From: Oscillospiraceae bacterium
Lineage (GTDB): Bacteria; Bacillota_A; Clostridia; Oscillospirales; Oscillospiraceae
DNA length: 13,654 bases
Reading direction: 5' to 3'
NCBI GenBank assembly: GCA_017549325.1
Contig: JAFYVA010000036.1
Coordinates: 1-13,654 of the forward strand
The notes under the pieces are model-generated. The model was not told the origin of the DNA. It did not search any database and saw only the letters and a list, made by a program, of their open reading frames with translations. Shown in pieces: positions 1 through 6,931 of this stretch. A program made the translations under genes and the position numbers. Each line of letters opens with the position of its first letter. Positions within the stretch are counted from its first letter, which is position 1.

Positions 1-36
1 AAATTGCGAATTTTACTCTGGTCAAACATAGTCTAT

Positions 37-699
37 TCAGTCCTCCGTATGGTGGTTTGCTCGCTCGTCAACATTGTGGAGCACCTGTGCCGCGCTCTGG
101 CCCAGCCCGGGAATGCCGGTCAGATCGTCGGAAGTCAGCTCCGGCAGTGTCTCACAGCCGTTCAATGCCTGCAGATAGCGCAGACGGCGAAGGGTCATGT
201 CTGCCTCGATGGCTCCGCCGTTGAAATCGGCGGCGCAGACGGCGAAGAAGTCCTCATTTCCGCCGCAGCGGCGATAGAGCGTGCGCAGCAGCGTGTAGAG
301 GGCGCAGCTCAGATAATCGCCCGCCGCCGTGATCGCGGTGCGGTCGCCGCTCTTACCCAGCAGATCGAAGAGAAGGCCCGTGGTGTTCATCACCAGTTTT
401 TTCTGCAGCGTTGCCAGAATGCTGCCCTTCAGCGTGCCCTTTTCATCGGCGGCATCGTACAGCTCCGAGGCCTCGATCATGGCACCGTCGCGGCTGGCGG
501 TACGACCCAGCAGGAAGTCGGCCGAGACATGATAATATTCGCACACCTTGGCCACGAAACTGAGGCCCGGCTCGCGGATCCCGTTTTCATAGTGGCTCAG
601 CAGCGCCTGCGATATGCCCAGATCCGATGCGGCCTTGCGCTGGGAGATACCCTGCTCCTGCCGCAGCAGACACAAGGCGCGGGAAAAATCACTTGCCAT
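37..699 (-). CDS. XRE-family transcriptional regulator with C-terminal domain of unknown function
   Basis: This 220-aa protein carries an N-terminal helix-turn-helix of the Cro/C1 (XRE) type at about residues 5-65. The typical signature is visible: a QRKAASDLGIS recognition region, then LLSHYENGIREPGL and a YYHVSADFLLG ending. Such proteins bind DNA as dimers and act in the cytoplasm as repressors or activators. Residues about 75-220 form a mostly helical region with no family I recognise; it may sense a ligand or mediate oligomerisation. The start at 699 is preceded by GAGAGGA and GGTGAG on the minus strand and by a good promoter (742-770). An inverted repeat overlaps the -10 box, which suggests autoregulation (inference). 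A related motif lies before the upstream MFS gene, so that transporter is a plausible target. The HTH assignment is firm; ligand and regulon are unknown. Confidence 0.9.
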   Translation of the reverse strand: MASDFSRALCLLRQEQGISQRKAASDLGISQALLSHYENGIREPGLSFVAKVCEYYHVSADFLLGRTASRDGAMIEASELYDAADEKGTLKGSILATLQKKLVMNTTGLLFDLLGKSGDRTAITAAGDYLSCALYTLLRTLYRRCGGNEDFFAVCAADFNGGAIEADMTLRRLRYLQALNGCETLPELTSDDLTGIPGLGQSAAQVLHNVDERANHHTED

Positions 700-735
700 G
701 TTTTCTCACCCGTTTCCTCTCTTTTTGAATACAGT

Positions 736-750
736 GTGTAGAGTATACAC
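736..750. promoter_or_regulatory. Inverted-repeat operator candidate at the XRE gene promoter
   Basis: GTGTA-GAGTA-TACAC is a perfect 5-bp inverted repeat with a 5-bp centre that covers the -10 box and likely start of transcription of the XRE gene. The size and position fit a dimeric XRE repressor that regulates itself. A similar sequence (11 of 15 bases) occurs at 2086-2100 before the MFS gene. Binding by this regulator is inferred, not shown. Confidence 0.5.
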
Positions 751-770
751 CCGATTATACGAATTGTAAA
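742..770 (-). promoter_or_regulatory. Promoter of the XRE regulator gene
   Basis: On the minus strand a TTTACA -35 box (770-765) is followed by a 17-bp spacer and a TATACT -10 box (747-742). Transcription would start near 735, leaving a leader of about 35 nt before the ATG at 699. The match to a sigma-A promoter is good and the spacing is ideal. Confidence 0.7.
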
Positions 771-794
771 GACGCTCTGTGGCAATTTTAGGCG

Positions 795-826
795 AAAAAG
801 ATACGCGGCAAACGCCGCGTATCTTT
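795..826 (-). terminator. Rho-independent terminator after the MFS gene
   Basis: A perfect 13-bp stem (797-809 with 814-826) closes a GTTT loop on the minus strand and runs into a T tract (complement of 795-799). It lies just beyond the stop codon of the MFS gene and separates it from the XRE gene, which has its own promoter. Confidence 0.9.
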
Positions 827-843
827 GTGCACTTTCAGGAAAA

Positions 844-2067
844 TTACTTGGCCTTTTTCTTGTCCAGCACGCTCAGCACCAGAGAGCAGACGATACCGGC
901 AACAGCCAGACCCACGATCAGGAGGAAGGTGGCGTTGTAAGACTGCGTCTTATCGAACAGGGCACCGGAGATGGTGGAGCCGAAGGAGGCAATGATCAGG
1001 TTGGTGTTCACCAGGGGCAGGTTCATGGGATAGTACTTGGGGCCAAAGTAAGCGCGAATGAATGCGGAGTTGGTGGGGGTGATGCCGGAGTAGGCCAGAC
1101 CGCCCACGATGAAGCCGATAACGACCACCACAACACTGTGGCTCTTCAGGGCCAGCAGCAGGATGGCGGCGGTGACGATGAACAGGATGTTCACGCCCTG
1201 CATGGACACGCTGCGGCCAAACTTATCGTACATACCGCCGAAAATGACACGGCCCACGGCGTTGAAGATGGAGATGAGGCCCACGATGGTGGCAACAGCG
1301 CCGCCGGCGACGGTGGCGTCAACCTCACCCACCATGCCGCTGGCCTGAGAGATCAGGGCAAGACCGGCAGCGGACAGGGCGATGGCCCACACATAGAACA
1401 GCCAGAAGGAGGGGTTCTTCAGAGTCTGGCCGGGAGTGGACTCCACCAGCACGGTGTTCTTGGCAGCGGTGGCCTTGGCAGGAGGTGCCACGAAGTCGGC
1501 ACCGGGAGCCACCATGAAGAAAGAGCAGATCACAAGGATAACGAAGATGATGGCGCCCATCACCACGAAGCTGGTGCGCCAGCCACCGATCTCGGCGGGA
1601 GTCCAGGCCTGATAGAGCTTGCCGATGATGAAGCTGCCGCCGCCGAAGCCGCACAGCAGCACGCCGCCGATGAGACCGGGACGGTCAGGGAACCACTTAA
1701 CGATGGTGGCCATAACGGCATTGTAGCCCATACCGGAGGCCAGACCGCACATGACACCGAAGCTGATGTACAGCATGGGCAGGCTCTGGGTGCGGGAAGC
1801 CAGGAAGAAGCCCACCAGGAACAGCACGGCGCTGGCCCACACGAAGGTGCGGGCAGAGATCTTCTTCAGGGTAAAGCCGCAGATCATGCAGCCGATGCAG
1901 AAGCAGATCATGACCAGCGTAAAGGTCAGGCTCAGCTGTGCCTTGGTCCACTCCGTGAACTCAGCGGCGATGGGGCCGGACAGCACGCTCCAGGCGTACA
2001 CCAGACCGGCAAACAGCAGGATCACGACGCCGGCAATGGCGTAGACCCAACGATTGAGGTTCTTCAT
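844..2067 (-). CDS. OFA-family major facilitator (oxalate/formate antiporter-like)
   Basis: This 407-aa integral membrane protein has the length and about 12 hydrophobic segments expected of a major facilitator. Features seen in the oxalate/formate antiporter (OFA) family are an N-terminal LVYAWSVLSGPIAAEF segment, a GLASGMGYNAVMATIVKWFPDRPGLIGG motif region around residues 112-137, and a following glycine-rich GFGGGSFIIG. The family exchanges small carboxylates such as oxalate and formate across the cytoplasmic membrane, but many members have other monocarboxylate substrates, so the substrate here is not known. The ATG at 2067 has AAGGAG (2080-2075) at a good distance. The gene is single, with its own promoter region and a strong terminator. 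No oxalyl-CoA decarboxylase or formyl-CoA transferase is adjacent, which argues against assigning oxalate by context. Confidence 0.85.
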   Translation of the reverse strand: MKNLNRWVYAIAGVVILLFAGLVYAWSVLSGPIAAEFTEWTKAQLSLTFTLVMICFCIGCMICGFTLKKISARTFVWASAVLFLVGFFLASRTQSLPMLYISFGVMCGLASGMGYNAVMATIVKWFPDRPGLIGGVLLCGFGGGSFIIGKLYQAWTPAEIGGWRTSFVVMGAIIFVILVICSFFMVAPGADFVAPPAKATAAKNTVLVESTPGQTLKNPSFWLFYVWAIALSAAGLALISQASGMVGEVDATVAGGAVATIVGLISIFNAVGRVIFGGMYDKFGRSVSMQGVNILFIVTAAILLLALKSHSVVVVVIGFIVGGLAYSGITPTNSAFIRAYFGPKYYPMNLPLVNTNLIIASFGSTISGALFDKTQSYNATFLLIVGLAVAGIVCSLVLSVLDKKKAK

Positions 2068-2085
2068 GTGTTTTCTCCTTCTAAT

Positions 2086-2122
2086 ATGTAGAGTGTATAG
2101 GTTGTCAACATTCCGATTTTAA
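2086..2122 (-). promoter_or_regulatory. Promoter/operator region of the MFS gene
   Basis: The minus strand offers TATACA (2099-2094) as a -10 box with a weak TTAAAA -35 (2122-2117) at 17 bp, which would place the start just before the AAGGAG ribosome site. A consensus TTGACA (2108-2103) is also present, but its best-spaced -10 would put the start inside the ribosome site, so its role is unclear. The -10 candidate lies inside ATGTAGAGTGTATAG (2086-2100), which resembles the operator-like repeat at the XRE gene. Confidence 0.4.
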
Positions 2123-2166
2123 CAAGAAGTTTTGCTAAATGCAATAGTTTTCCAGAAAAATCTGCG

Positions 2167-2187
2167 ATTTGGGGCTCTATTCCCAAT
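2167..2187 (-). terminator. Possible weak terminator after the tatD-type gene
   Basis: Just after the stop codon, ATTGGG can pair with CCCCAAAT on the minus strand, with one bulged base. A short T tract follows about 7 nt later rather than directly. This is a poor match to an intrinsic terminator, so some read-through into the MFS gene is possible. Confidence 0.3.
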
Positions 2188-2192
2188 TTTTC

Positions 2193-2945
2193 CTACACAA
2201 GTCCAAACAGCACCTTTCCGTTTTGACAGGTAATCGTCTCAGCATCGGAAAGGCTGATGCCGCGAATCTCGGCCAGCTTACCGAGAATGTAGGGCACATT
2301 GCGGGAGTCATTGCGCTTGCCGCGCATGGGAACGGGAGAGAGATAGGGGCTGTCCGTTTCCACCACGATGCGCTCGAGAGGAATGGCCTCGGCCACCTCC
2401 ACCGTCTTGCGGGCGTTCTTGTAGGTAAGAGGGCCGTCAAAGCCCAGATACCAACCCATCTTGATGAGTTCCCGCGCCATCTCCACGCTGCCGGAATAGC
2501 AGTGGAACACACCCCGCAGACCGGGGAACTCCTTCACGATGGCCAGCGTGTCACCGTGAGCCTCCCGGTCGTGGATAATCACGGGCAGATCCAGCTCCTG
2601 TGCCAGCTGCAGCTGGGCGCGGAACACCTCCTGCTGAAACTCGTGGGAGGGATTCTCCGGCCAGTAGTAGTCAAGGCCGATCTCACCGATGGCCACCACC
2701 TTTTCCTGCTTGGCCAGTTCTCGCAGGACAGCGATATGCTCAGGGACAAAGTCGCCGCAGTTCTCGGGATGGATACCCACCGCAGCATACATATTCTCGT
2801 GGCGCGCAGCCATCTCCACCGCCATGGCAGAGCTCTCCAGCGTGCAACCGGGGTTGACGATCAAGCCGCCAAATTCGGTGATGACCGCATCGCGGTCGAG
2901 GTCGAAGGCCTCGTCATCATAATGGGCATGGGTGTCAAATACCAT
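2193..2945 (-). CDS. tatD: TatD-family metal-dependent hydrolase (putative deoxyribonuclease)
   Basis: This 250-aa protein is a full-length TatD/YcfH-type hydrolase with a TIM-barrel fold. The metal-binding residues expected of the family are all visible: the HxH pair His6/His8 (DTHAHYD), Glu88 (AIGEIGLDYYW), His125 (VIIHDREAH), His148 (FHCYSG) and Asp198 in VETDSPYLSPVPMRGKRN. Family members act as Mg-dependent 3'-5' exonucleases or DNases in DNA repair and are cytoplasmic. In many Firmicutes the gene directly follows the methionyl-tRNA synthetase gene, as metS-yabD does in Bacillus subtilis. That order is kept here except for a small inserted gene. The ATG at 2945 lies inside the end of that gene (11-nt overlap), which points to translational coupling. 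The usual downstream partners rnmV and ksgA are not present. Confidence 0.93.
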   Translation of the reverse strand: MVFDTHAHYDDEAFDLDRDAVITEFGGLIVNPGCTLESSAMAVEMAARHENMYAAVGIHPENCGDFVPEHIAVLRELAKQEKVVAIGEIGLDYYWPENPSHEFQQEVFRAQLQLAQELDLPVIIHDREAHGDTLAIVKEFPGLRGVFHCYSGSVEMARELIKMGWYLGFDGPLTYKNARKTVEVAEAIPLERIVVETDSPYLSPVPMRGKRNDSRNVPYILGKLAEIRGISLSDAETITCQNGKVLFGLV

Positions 2946-3231
2946 CGTGCAGATCCACCTTTCCCAGTTTTACATCGGCGATGTACTTGTCCTTCAGCGC
3001 CATCAGGGGCTTCATGTGGCTCTGCTCCATGTGGATACGCTGATGTTCGGCACTCTCCCACTGCTCGAGGAGCAAGATCACATTTTCATCCTGCGCAGAG
3101 AGGTAATAGTCATAGAAAATGCAGCCGTCCTCGGCGCGGATGGCGGTCAAAATTCCCTGCTCTACGATCTCACGGAGAAACTTCTCACGACAGCCCTCAT
3201 GGGCCGTATATTTCACATAAATGGTCAGCAT
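2935..3231 (-). CDS. ABM-domain protein (putative quinol monooxygenase)
   Basis: This 98-aa protein has the ferredoxin-like fold pattern of the antibiotic-biosynthesis monooxygenase (ABM) family. It has an N-terminal beta strand (MLTIYVKYTAHEG), a helix with KFLREIVEQG, and strands with GCIFYDYYLS and ENVILLLEQWES, followed by a helix with HQRIHMEQSHMKPLM. Members are small cytoplasmic dimers that oxidise quinols or related aromatics without cofactor, or act in poorly defined stress roles. An upstream in-frame ATG at 3294 exists, but the start at 3231 is preferred: AGGAG precedes it by 9 nt, the fold starts there, and the promoter lies between the two ATGs. Its 3' end overlaps the tatD-type gene by 11 nt. 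It sits between metG and tatD, which are adjacent in many relatives, so it looks like an insertion into that pair. Confidence 0.8.
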   Translation of the reverse strand: MLTIYVKYTAHEGCREKFLREIVEQGILTAIRAEDGCIFYDYYLSAQDENVILLLEQWESAEHQRIHMEQSHMKPLMALKDKYIADVKLGKVDLHDGI

Positions 3232-3253
3232 CGTTTCACGCTCCTTTTCCTTT

Positions 3254-3282
3254 AGTCTACTCCATGCATCTGCAAATGGCAA
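3254..3282 (-). promoter_or_regulatory. Promoter for the ABM-tatD pair
   Basis: On the minus strand TTGCCA (3282-3277) is followed by a 17-bp spacer and TAGACT (3259-3254). It lies directly behind the metG terminator and in front of the ABM ribosome site, so the ABM-tatD pair is probably transcribed independently of the T-box-controlled metG. Confidence 0.5.
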
Positions 3283-3283
3283 G

Positions 3284-3311
3284 AAAAATCCCACCCTTGC
3301 GGGTGGGATTT
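3284..3311 (-). terminator. Rho-independent terminator after metG
   Basis: The minus strand reads AAATCCCACCC, GCAA loop, GGGTGGGATTTTT: an 11-bp perfect stem on a GNRA tetraloop followed by a T tract. It begins about 10 nt after the metG stop codon and separates metG from the ABM gene. Confidence 0.92.
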
Positions 3312-3320
3312 GCCATCAGG

Positions 3321-5291
3321 TTAGCACAGCTTGGCGCCGGCAGGGACGGAATCGTCGATCAGCATCAGGTGCAGCTTTTCCTCGCCCTTCTCCTTGTGAA
3401 CAGCAGAGATCAGCATACCGCAGGAGGGGATACCCATCATCTTGCGGGGAGGCAGATTCAGAATGGCGATGGCGGTCTTGCCGATGAGATCCTCGGGGGC
3501 ATAGTACTGACGGATGCCGGAGAGGATAGTACGGTCAACACCGGAGCCATCGTCGAGGGTGAACTTGAGAAGCTTGTCGCTCTTCTTCACCGTCTCGCAG
3601 TTCTTGATCTTCACGGCGCGGAAGTCGGACTTGAGGAAGGTATCGAAGTCCACGTTCTCCTCCACATAGGGCTCCAGCTCGATGGCGGGGAGAGCCGCCT
3701 TGCGCTGTGCCTCCTGCAGAGCCTCCAGCTCAGCCAGAGCCTTCTCGGCATCGATGCGGGGGAACAGGTTCTCGCCCTTGGAGACGGTCACATCGGCGCA
3801 CAGGGTGCCCCAGACATTGGCCTTCTCCCAGCTGCGGCAAGCCTGGCAGTTCAGGCCAATCTTTTCGAAGATCTTCTCGCAGCTATCGGGGGTGAAGGGG
3901 GTCAGCAGGGTGGTGCAGATACGGACGGTCTCGAGGAGGTTGTACAGAACGGTAGCCAGACGGATACGCTTCGTCTCATCCTTGCCCAGCGCCCAGGGAG
4001 CGGTCTCGTCGATATACTTGTTGGCGCGCTCGATGACCTTGAACACCTCTTCCAGCGCGTTCTGGAACTGGAACTTCTCCATCTCGGCAGCGTAACGATC
4101 GCGCAGCTCGCAGGCCATGGTCTTGAGCTCGCAGTCGATGCCGTCGTCCTCGCGCTCGGTGGGCAGCGTGCCGCCGAAATACTTCTCCACCATGCTGGTG
4201 GTGCGGCTGACCAGATTGCCCAGCTTGTTGGCCAGATCGATGTTGATGGTGTTGATCAGCAGCTCATTGGTGAAGTTGCCGTCGGTACCAAAGGGGAAGG
4301 TGCGCAGCAGGAAGAAGCGCAGAGCATCCACGCCGAACTTCTCAGCCAGCACGTAGGGATCCACCACATTGCCCTTGGACTTGGACATCTTGCCGCCGTC
4401 GATAACCAGCCAGCCGTGGCCGTAGACATGCTTGGGCAGGGGCTCTTCCACGCTCATGAGCATGGCGGGCCAGATAATGGAGTGGAAACGGACGATCTCC
4501 TTGCCCACAAAGTGGACGGTGGCGGGCCAATACTTATCGTAGTCGTTGTACTTATCGTTGCAGTAGCCCATGGCGGTGCAGTAGTTGAACAGGGCGTCCA
4601 CCCACACATACACCACATGGCCGGGATCGAAGTCAACGGGCACGCCCCAGGTGAAGCTGGTACGGCTGACGCACAGATCCTCCAGACCGGGCTTGATGAA
4701 GTTGTTGACCATCTCGTTGACGCGGGTACGGGGCTGCAGGAAGTCGGTGTCCTCCAGCAGGTGCTGGATGCGGTCAGCGTACTTGCTCAGACGGAAGAAG
4801 TAGGCCTCCTCCTCGGCATCGTGAACATCGCGGCCGCAGTCGGGGCACTTGCCGTCCACCAGCTGGCTCTCGGTCCAGAAGCTCTCGCAGGGAGTGCAGT
4901 ACTTGCCCTTGTATGCGCCCTTATAGATATCGCCCTTGTCGTACATCTTGCGGAAGATCTTCTGCACAGCCTCCACATGATAATCATCGGTGGTGCGGAT
5001 GAAGCGGTCGTTGGAGATGTTCATCAGCTTCCACAGGTCGAGGATGCCGCCCTCGCCCTCGACGATGTGGTCGACGAACTCCTGAGGCGTACAGCCGGCC
5101 TCGTTGGCCTTGGTCTCGATCTTCTGGCCGTGCTCGTCGGTGCCGGTGAGGAACATGACGTCGGCGCCGGTGAGGCGCTTATAGCGGGCGATGGCATCGG
5201 CCGCTACGGTGCAGTAGGTGTGGCCGATGTGCAGCTTGTCAGAGGGATAGTAGATAGGGGTAGATACAAAGAAAGTGTTGTCGTGTGCCAT
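3321..5291 (-). CDS. metG: Methionyl-tRNA synthetase
   Basis: This 656-aa class I synthetase joins methionine to tRNA-Met in the cytoplasm, using ATP. The catalytic core shows the HIGH motif at residues 21-24 (DKLHIGHTY) and KMSKS at 301-305. A zinc knuckle formed by Cys132/Cys135 and Cys149/Cys152 (CTPC and CPDC) lies in the connective domain. A helical anticodon-binding domain follows, and residues from about 553 form a C-terminal EMAPII/Trbp111-like tRNA-binding domain (DFDTFLKSDFRAVKIKNCE to GIPSCGMLISA). The length is normal for the two-part form in Firmicutes. The ATG at 5291 is preceded by AAGGAGA (5305-5299). Expression is controlled by the T-box leader upstream, with its own promoter at 5652-5680, and ends at the hairpin at 3284-3311. 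The assignment is secure. Confidence 0.98.
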   Translation of the reverse strand: MAHDNTFFVSTPIYYPSDKLHIGHTYCTVAADAIARYKRLTGADVMFLTGTDEHGQKIETKANEAGCTPQEFVDHIVEGEGGILDLWKLMNISNDRFIRTTDDYHVEAVQKIFRKMYDKGDIYKGAYKGKYCTPCESFWTESQLVDGKCPDCGRDVHDAEEEAYFFRLSKYADRIQHLLEDTDFLQPRTRVNEMVNNFIKPGLEDLCVSRTSFTWGVPVDFDPGHVVYVWVDALFNYCTAMGYCNDKYNDYDKYWPATVHFVGKEIVRFHSIIWPAMLMSVEEPLPKHVYGHGWLVIDGGKMSKSKGNVVDPYVLAEKFGVDALRFFLLRTFPFGTDGNFTNELLINTINIDLANKLGNLVSRTTSMVEKYFGGTLPTEREDDGIDCELKTMACELRDRYAAEMEKFQFQNALEEVFKVIERANKYIDETAPWALGKDETKRIRLATVLYNLLETVRICTTLLTPFTPDSCEKIFEKIGLNCQACRSWEKANVWGTLCADVTVSKGENLFPRIDAEKALAELEALQEAQRKAALPAIELEPYVEENVDFDTFLKSDFRAVKIKNCETVKKSDKLLKFTLDDGSGVDRTILSGIRQYYAPEDLIGKTAIAILNLPPRKMMGIPSCGMLISAVHKEKGEEKLHLMLIDDSVPAGAKLC

Positions 5292-5364
5292 TGGTTTATC
5301 TCCTTTTCCGCAGCACCGGATGGAAGCGCTGCTTTAAATTGAATACATGATTATTTTCGGCGGC

Positions 5365-5399
5365 AAAACAAAAATCGCCCCGGCTTGCGCCAAGGACGA
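5365..5399 (-). terminator. Terminator arm of the metG T-box
   Basis: On the minus strand TCG, a bulged T and CCTTGGC pair with GCCGGGGCGA around a GCAA tetraloop, followed by TTTTTGTTTT. Two G-U wobbles and the bulge make it weaker than a housekeeping terminator, which suits a switch that must be overridden by the antiterminator. Confidence 0.9.
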
Positions 5400-5645
5400 C
5401 CAACATTCTGACCGTGTTACCACCTTGCTTCACCAAGGGCTCGCGCCCATTGGCCTTACGGAGTGCCATCACACTCCCGCGCGCTGACGGGCGCACCCGT
5501 TCTGCCCTAACGCCGCAGCGCTCAGACAGACAGCTCCGGAGCCATGTTCCCCCATTTCTTCCGCGCCCGGTTCCACCAGTACGGGCTCTCTTGCAGCGGC
5601 CGAAGATGCGGTACTCTCTCTTTCATCGCCTTTGGTATGAAGTTC
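5365..5645 (-). promoter_or_regulatory. Methionine T-box riboswitch controlling metG
   Basis: The roughly 280-nt leader between the metG promoter and metG has the full T-box plan on the minus strand. Stem I starts with GGCGATGAAAGAGAGAGTA and carries an AGAGAGCC element. The specifier-loop region reads GGAACATGGC, so the codon is ATG (5545-5543), matching methionine. A stem III candidate (CCAA, bulged T, GGGC, GCGA loop, GCCC, TTGG) precedes the T-box. The antiterminator can be traced: CAAGG (5427-5423) pairs with CCTTG (5395-5391), the bulge is TGGTAAC (5422-5416), and ACG (5415-5413) pairs with CGT (5398-5396). The UGGU in the bulge fits an uncharged ACCA tRNA end. The same CCTTG takes part in the terminator, so the two structures exclude each other. 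Uncharged tRNA-Met would favour transcription of metG. Confidence 0.95.
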
Positions 5646-5651
5646 CTTGCC

Positions 5652-5680
5652 ATCTTACCTTAAAGTAGCAGATTTGTCAA
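5652..5680 (-). promoter_or_regulatory. Promoter of the T-box-metG transcript
   Basis: The minus strand has a consensus TTGACA (5680-5675), a 17-bp spacer and TAAGAT (5657-5652). The predicted start near 5645 matches the 5' end expected for the T-box leader. It is divergent from the butyrate kinase promoter, whose -35 box lies about 35 bp away. Confidence 0.82.
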
Positions 5681-5713
5681 CTGAATTGTGATTTTTCCGT
5701 GCAAATTGCCCGC

Positions 5714-5742
5714 TTTACAGTACCGCTCCTTTTTTGTATAAT
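5714..5742 (+). promoter_or_regulatory. Promoter of the butyrate kinase gene
   Basis: TTTACA (5714-5719), a 17-bp spacer and a perfect TATAAT (5737-5742) give a strong sigma-A-type promoter. Transcription would start near 5749, leaving a leader of about 60 nt before the ATG at 5808. No operator is obvious in the short leader. Confidence 0.85.
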
Positions 5743-5807
5743 GTAGTGTGGAACAAGAAAGATTACTTTTCCCCCCAATTCTGAAACTTTTACAGGAGGG
5801 CATCATT

Positions 5808-6872
5808 ATGGCTCATTATATTCTGGTTATCAACCCCGGCTCCACCTCCACCAAGATCGGTGTGTTCGAGGATGAGAAGCAGCTGTTCTCCAAGACGCTG
5901 CGCCACAGTCCCGATAAAATCGCCGAGTTCGCCGCTATTGCCGATCAGAAGAGCTGGCGTAAGGATCTGGTCATGGAGGCTCTGAAGGAGAACGATTTCG
6001 ATGTCACCACGCTGTCTGCCGTTTCCGGCCGTGGCGGTCTGGTCGCCCCTCTCCGCGGCGGTACCTATGCCACCACCGATAAGCTGATGGCTGACACGGC
6101 TGCCGGCGTCGGCGGTCAGCACGCCTGCAACCTGGGCGGCCTGATCGCCCGCGAGATCGGTGACGAGCTGGGCATCCCCTCCTTTATCGTCGATCCCCCC
6201 GTGGTGGACGAGATGGCTCCCGTGGCCCGCTATTCCGGCCATCCTGTCATTGCCCGCCGCTCCACCTTCCACGCTCTGAACCAGAAGGCCGTGGCCAAGC
6301 GTTACGCCAAGGAAGTGGGTAAGAAGTACGAGGATCTGAACCTGCTGGTGTGCCACATGGGCGGCGGTATCAGCGTGGGTGCCCATGTCAAGGGCAATGT
6401 TATCGACACCGAGAACGCACTGGACGGCGAGGGTCCCTTCTCCCCCGAGCGCGCCGGTTCTCTGCCCTCCGGCGATCTGGTGAAGCTGTGCTTCTCCGGC
6501 AAGTACAGTGAGGCCGAGATCAAGAAGATGATCACCGGTCAGGGCGGTCTGGTGGCCTATGTCAACTCCACCGACATGAAGCAGCTGCTGATCGACGCTG
6601 AGACCGATCCTAAGCTGGCCGAGGTCATGGATGCCTTCCACTATCAGATCGCCAAGGAGATCGGTGCCATGGCCGCCGTTATGTGCGGTCAGATCGACCA
6701 GATCATCCTCACCGGCGGCGTGGCCTACGGTCCCGAGTCCGTGGAGGCTATCTCCAAGCATGTCAGCTGGATCGCTCCCATCACCGTGTATCCCGGCGAG
6801 GACGAGCTGCTGGCTCTGACCCAGGGCGCTCTCCGCGTCCTCAACGGCGAAGAGGAACTCATGGAGTATTGA
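5808..6872 (+). CDS. buk: Butyrate kinase
   Basis: This 354-aa ASKHA-superfamily kinase interconverts butyrate and butyryl phosphate, making ATP in the last step of butyrate fermentation in the cytoplasm. Seen in the sequence are the N-terminal phosphate-binding loop NPGSTSTK (residues 9-16), SGRGGLVAPLRGG (73-85), the acid/ligand region VDPPVVDEM (128-136), HMGGGISVGAHVKGN (183-197), the buk-typical GEGPFSPERAGSLP (207-220) and the adenosine loop ILTGGVAYG near residue 315. These motifs separate it from acetate kinase, which is longer. The start at 5808 is chosen over an in-frame ATG at 5748 because AGGAGGG (5794-5800) precedes it and 5748 coincides with the predicted transcription start. 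No ptb is adjacent although ptb-buk pairs are usual. A branched-chain acyl kinase role is a less likely alternative. Confidence 0.95.
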   Translation: MAHYILVINPGSTSTKIGVFEDEKQLFSKTLRHSPDKIAEFAAIADQKSWRKDLVMEALKENDFDVTTLSAVSGRGGLVAPLRGGTYATTDKLMADTAAGVGGQHACNLGGLIAREIGDELGIPSFIVDPPVVDEMAPVARYSGHPVIARRSTFHALNQKAVAKRYAKEVGKKYEDLNLLVCHMGGGISVGAHVKGNVIDTENALDGEGPFSPERAGSLPSGDLVKLCFSGKYSEAEIKKMITGQGGLVAYVNSTDMKQLLIDAETDPKLAEVMDAFHYQIAKEIGAMAAVMCGQIDQIILTGGVAYGPESVEAISKHVSWIAPITVYPGEDELLALTQGALRVLNGEEELMEY

Positions 6873-6893
6873 TTCCATACGAAACAACGAAAC

Positions 6894-6931
6894 AGCACCG
6901 CGGAACGGAAGTCCCGCGGTGCTTCTTTTTT
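6894..6931 (+). terminator. Terminator between buk and the PucR-type gene
   Basis: AGCACCGCGG (6894-6903) pairs perfectly with CCGCGGTGCT (6914-6923) and is followed by TCTTTTTTT. It ends the buk transcript and overlaps the stop codon of the convergent PucR-type gene. It may also stop transcription from the other side, though the T tract there is poor. Confidence 0.9.

Noticed and set aside
2081..2108. TTGACA at 2108-2103 with TATTAG at 2086-2081 as the MFS promoter
   Set aside because: The start would fall about 7 nt before the ATG and exclude the AAGGAG ribosome site, so this pairing is unlikely to be the working promoter.
3232..3294. N-terminal extension of the ABM protein from an upstream ATG
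   Set aside because: The extension would begin inside the metG terminator region and upstream of the likely promoter; the AGGAG site fits the ATG at 3231.
2169..5342. A stop-free plus-strand frame of more than 1,000 codons, antisense to metG, the ABM gene and tatD
   Set aside because: It runs across three well-identified genes and their terminators. The product is a low-complexity Leu/His/Gly/Val mixture with no recognisable domain. Long antisense open frames are expected in GC-rich genes with this codon use.
5296..5496. Short minus-strand ORF before metG that could be a leader peptide
   Set aside because: It lies inside the T-box core, antiterminator and terminator; regulation is explained by RNA structure and tRNA binding, not by a translated leader.
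5790..6887. Minus-strand open frame opposite buk
   Set aside because: It is nearly co-extensive with buk, rich in Gly/Leu/His/Asp, and has no promoter or ribosome site to support it.
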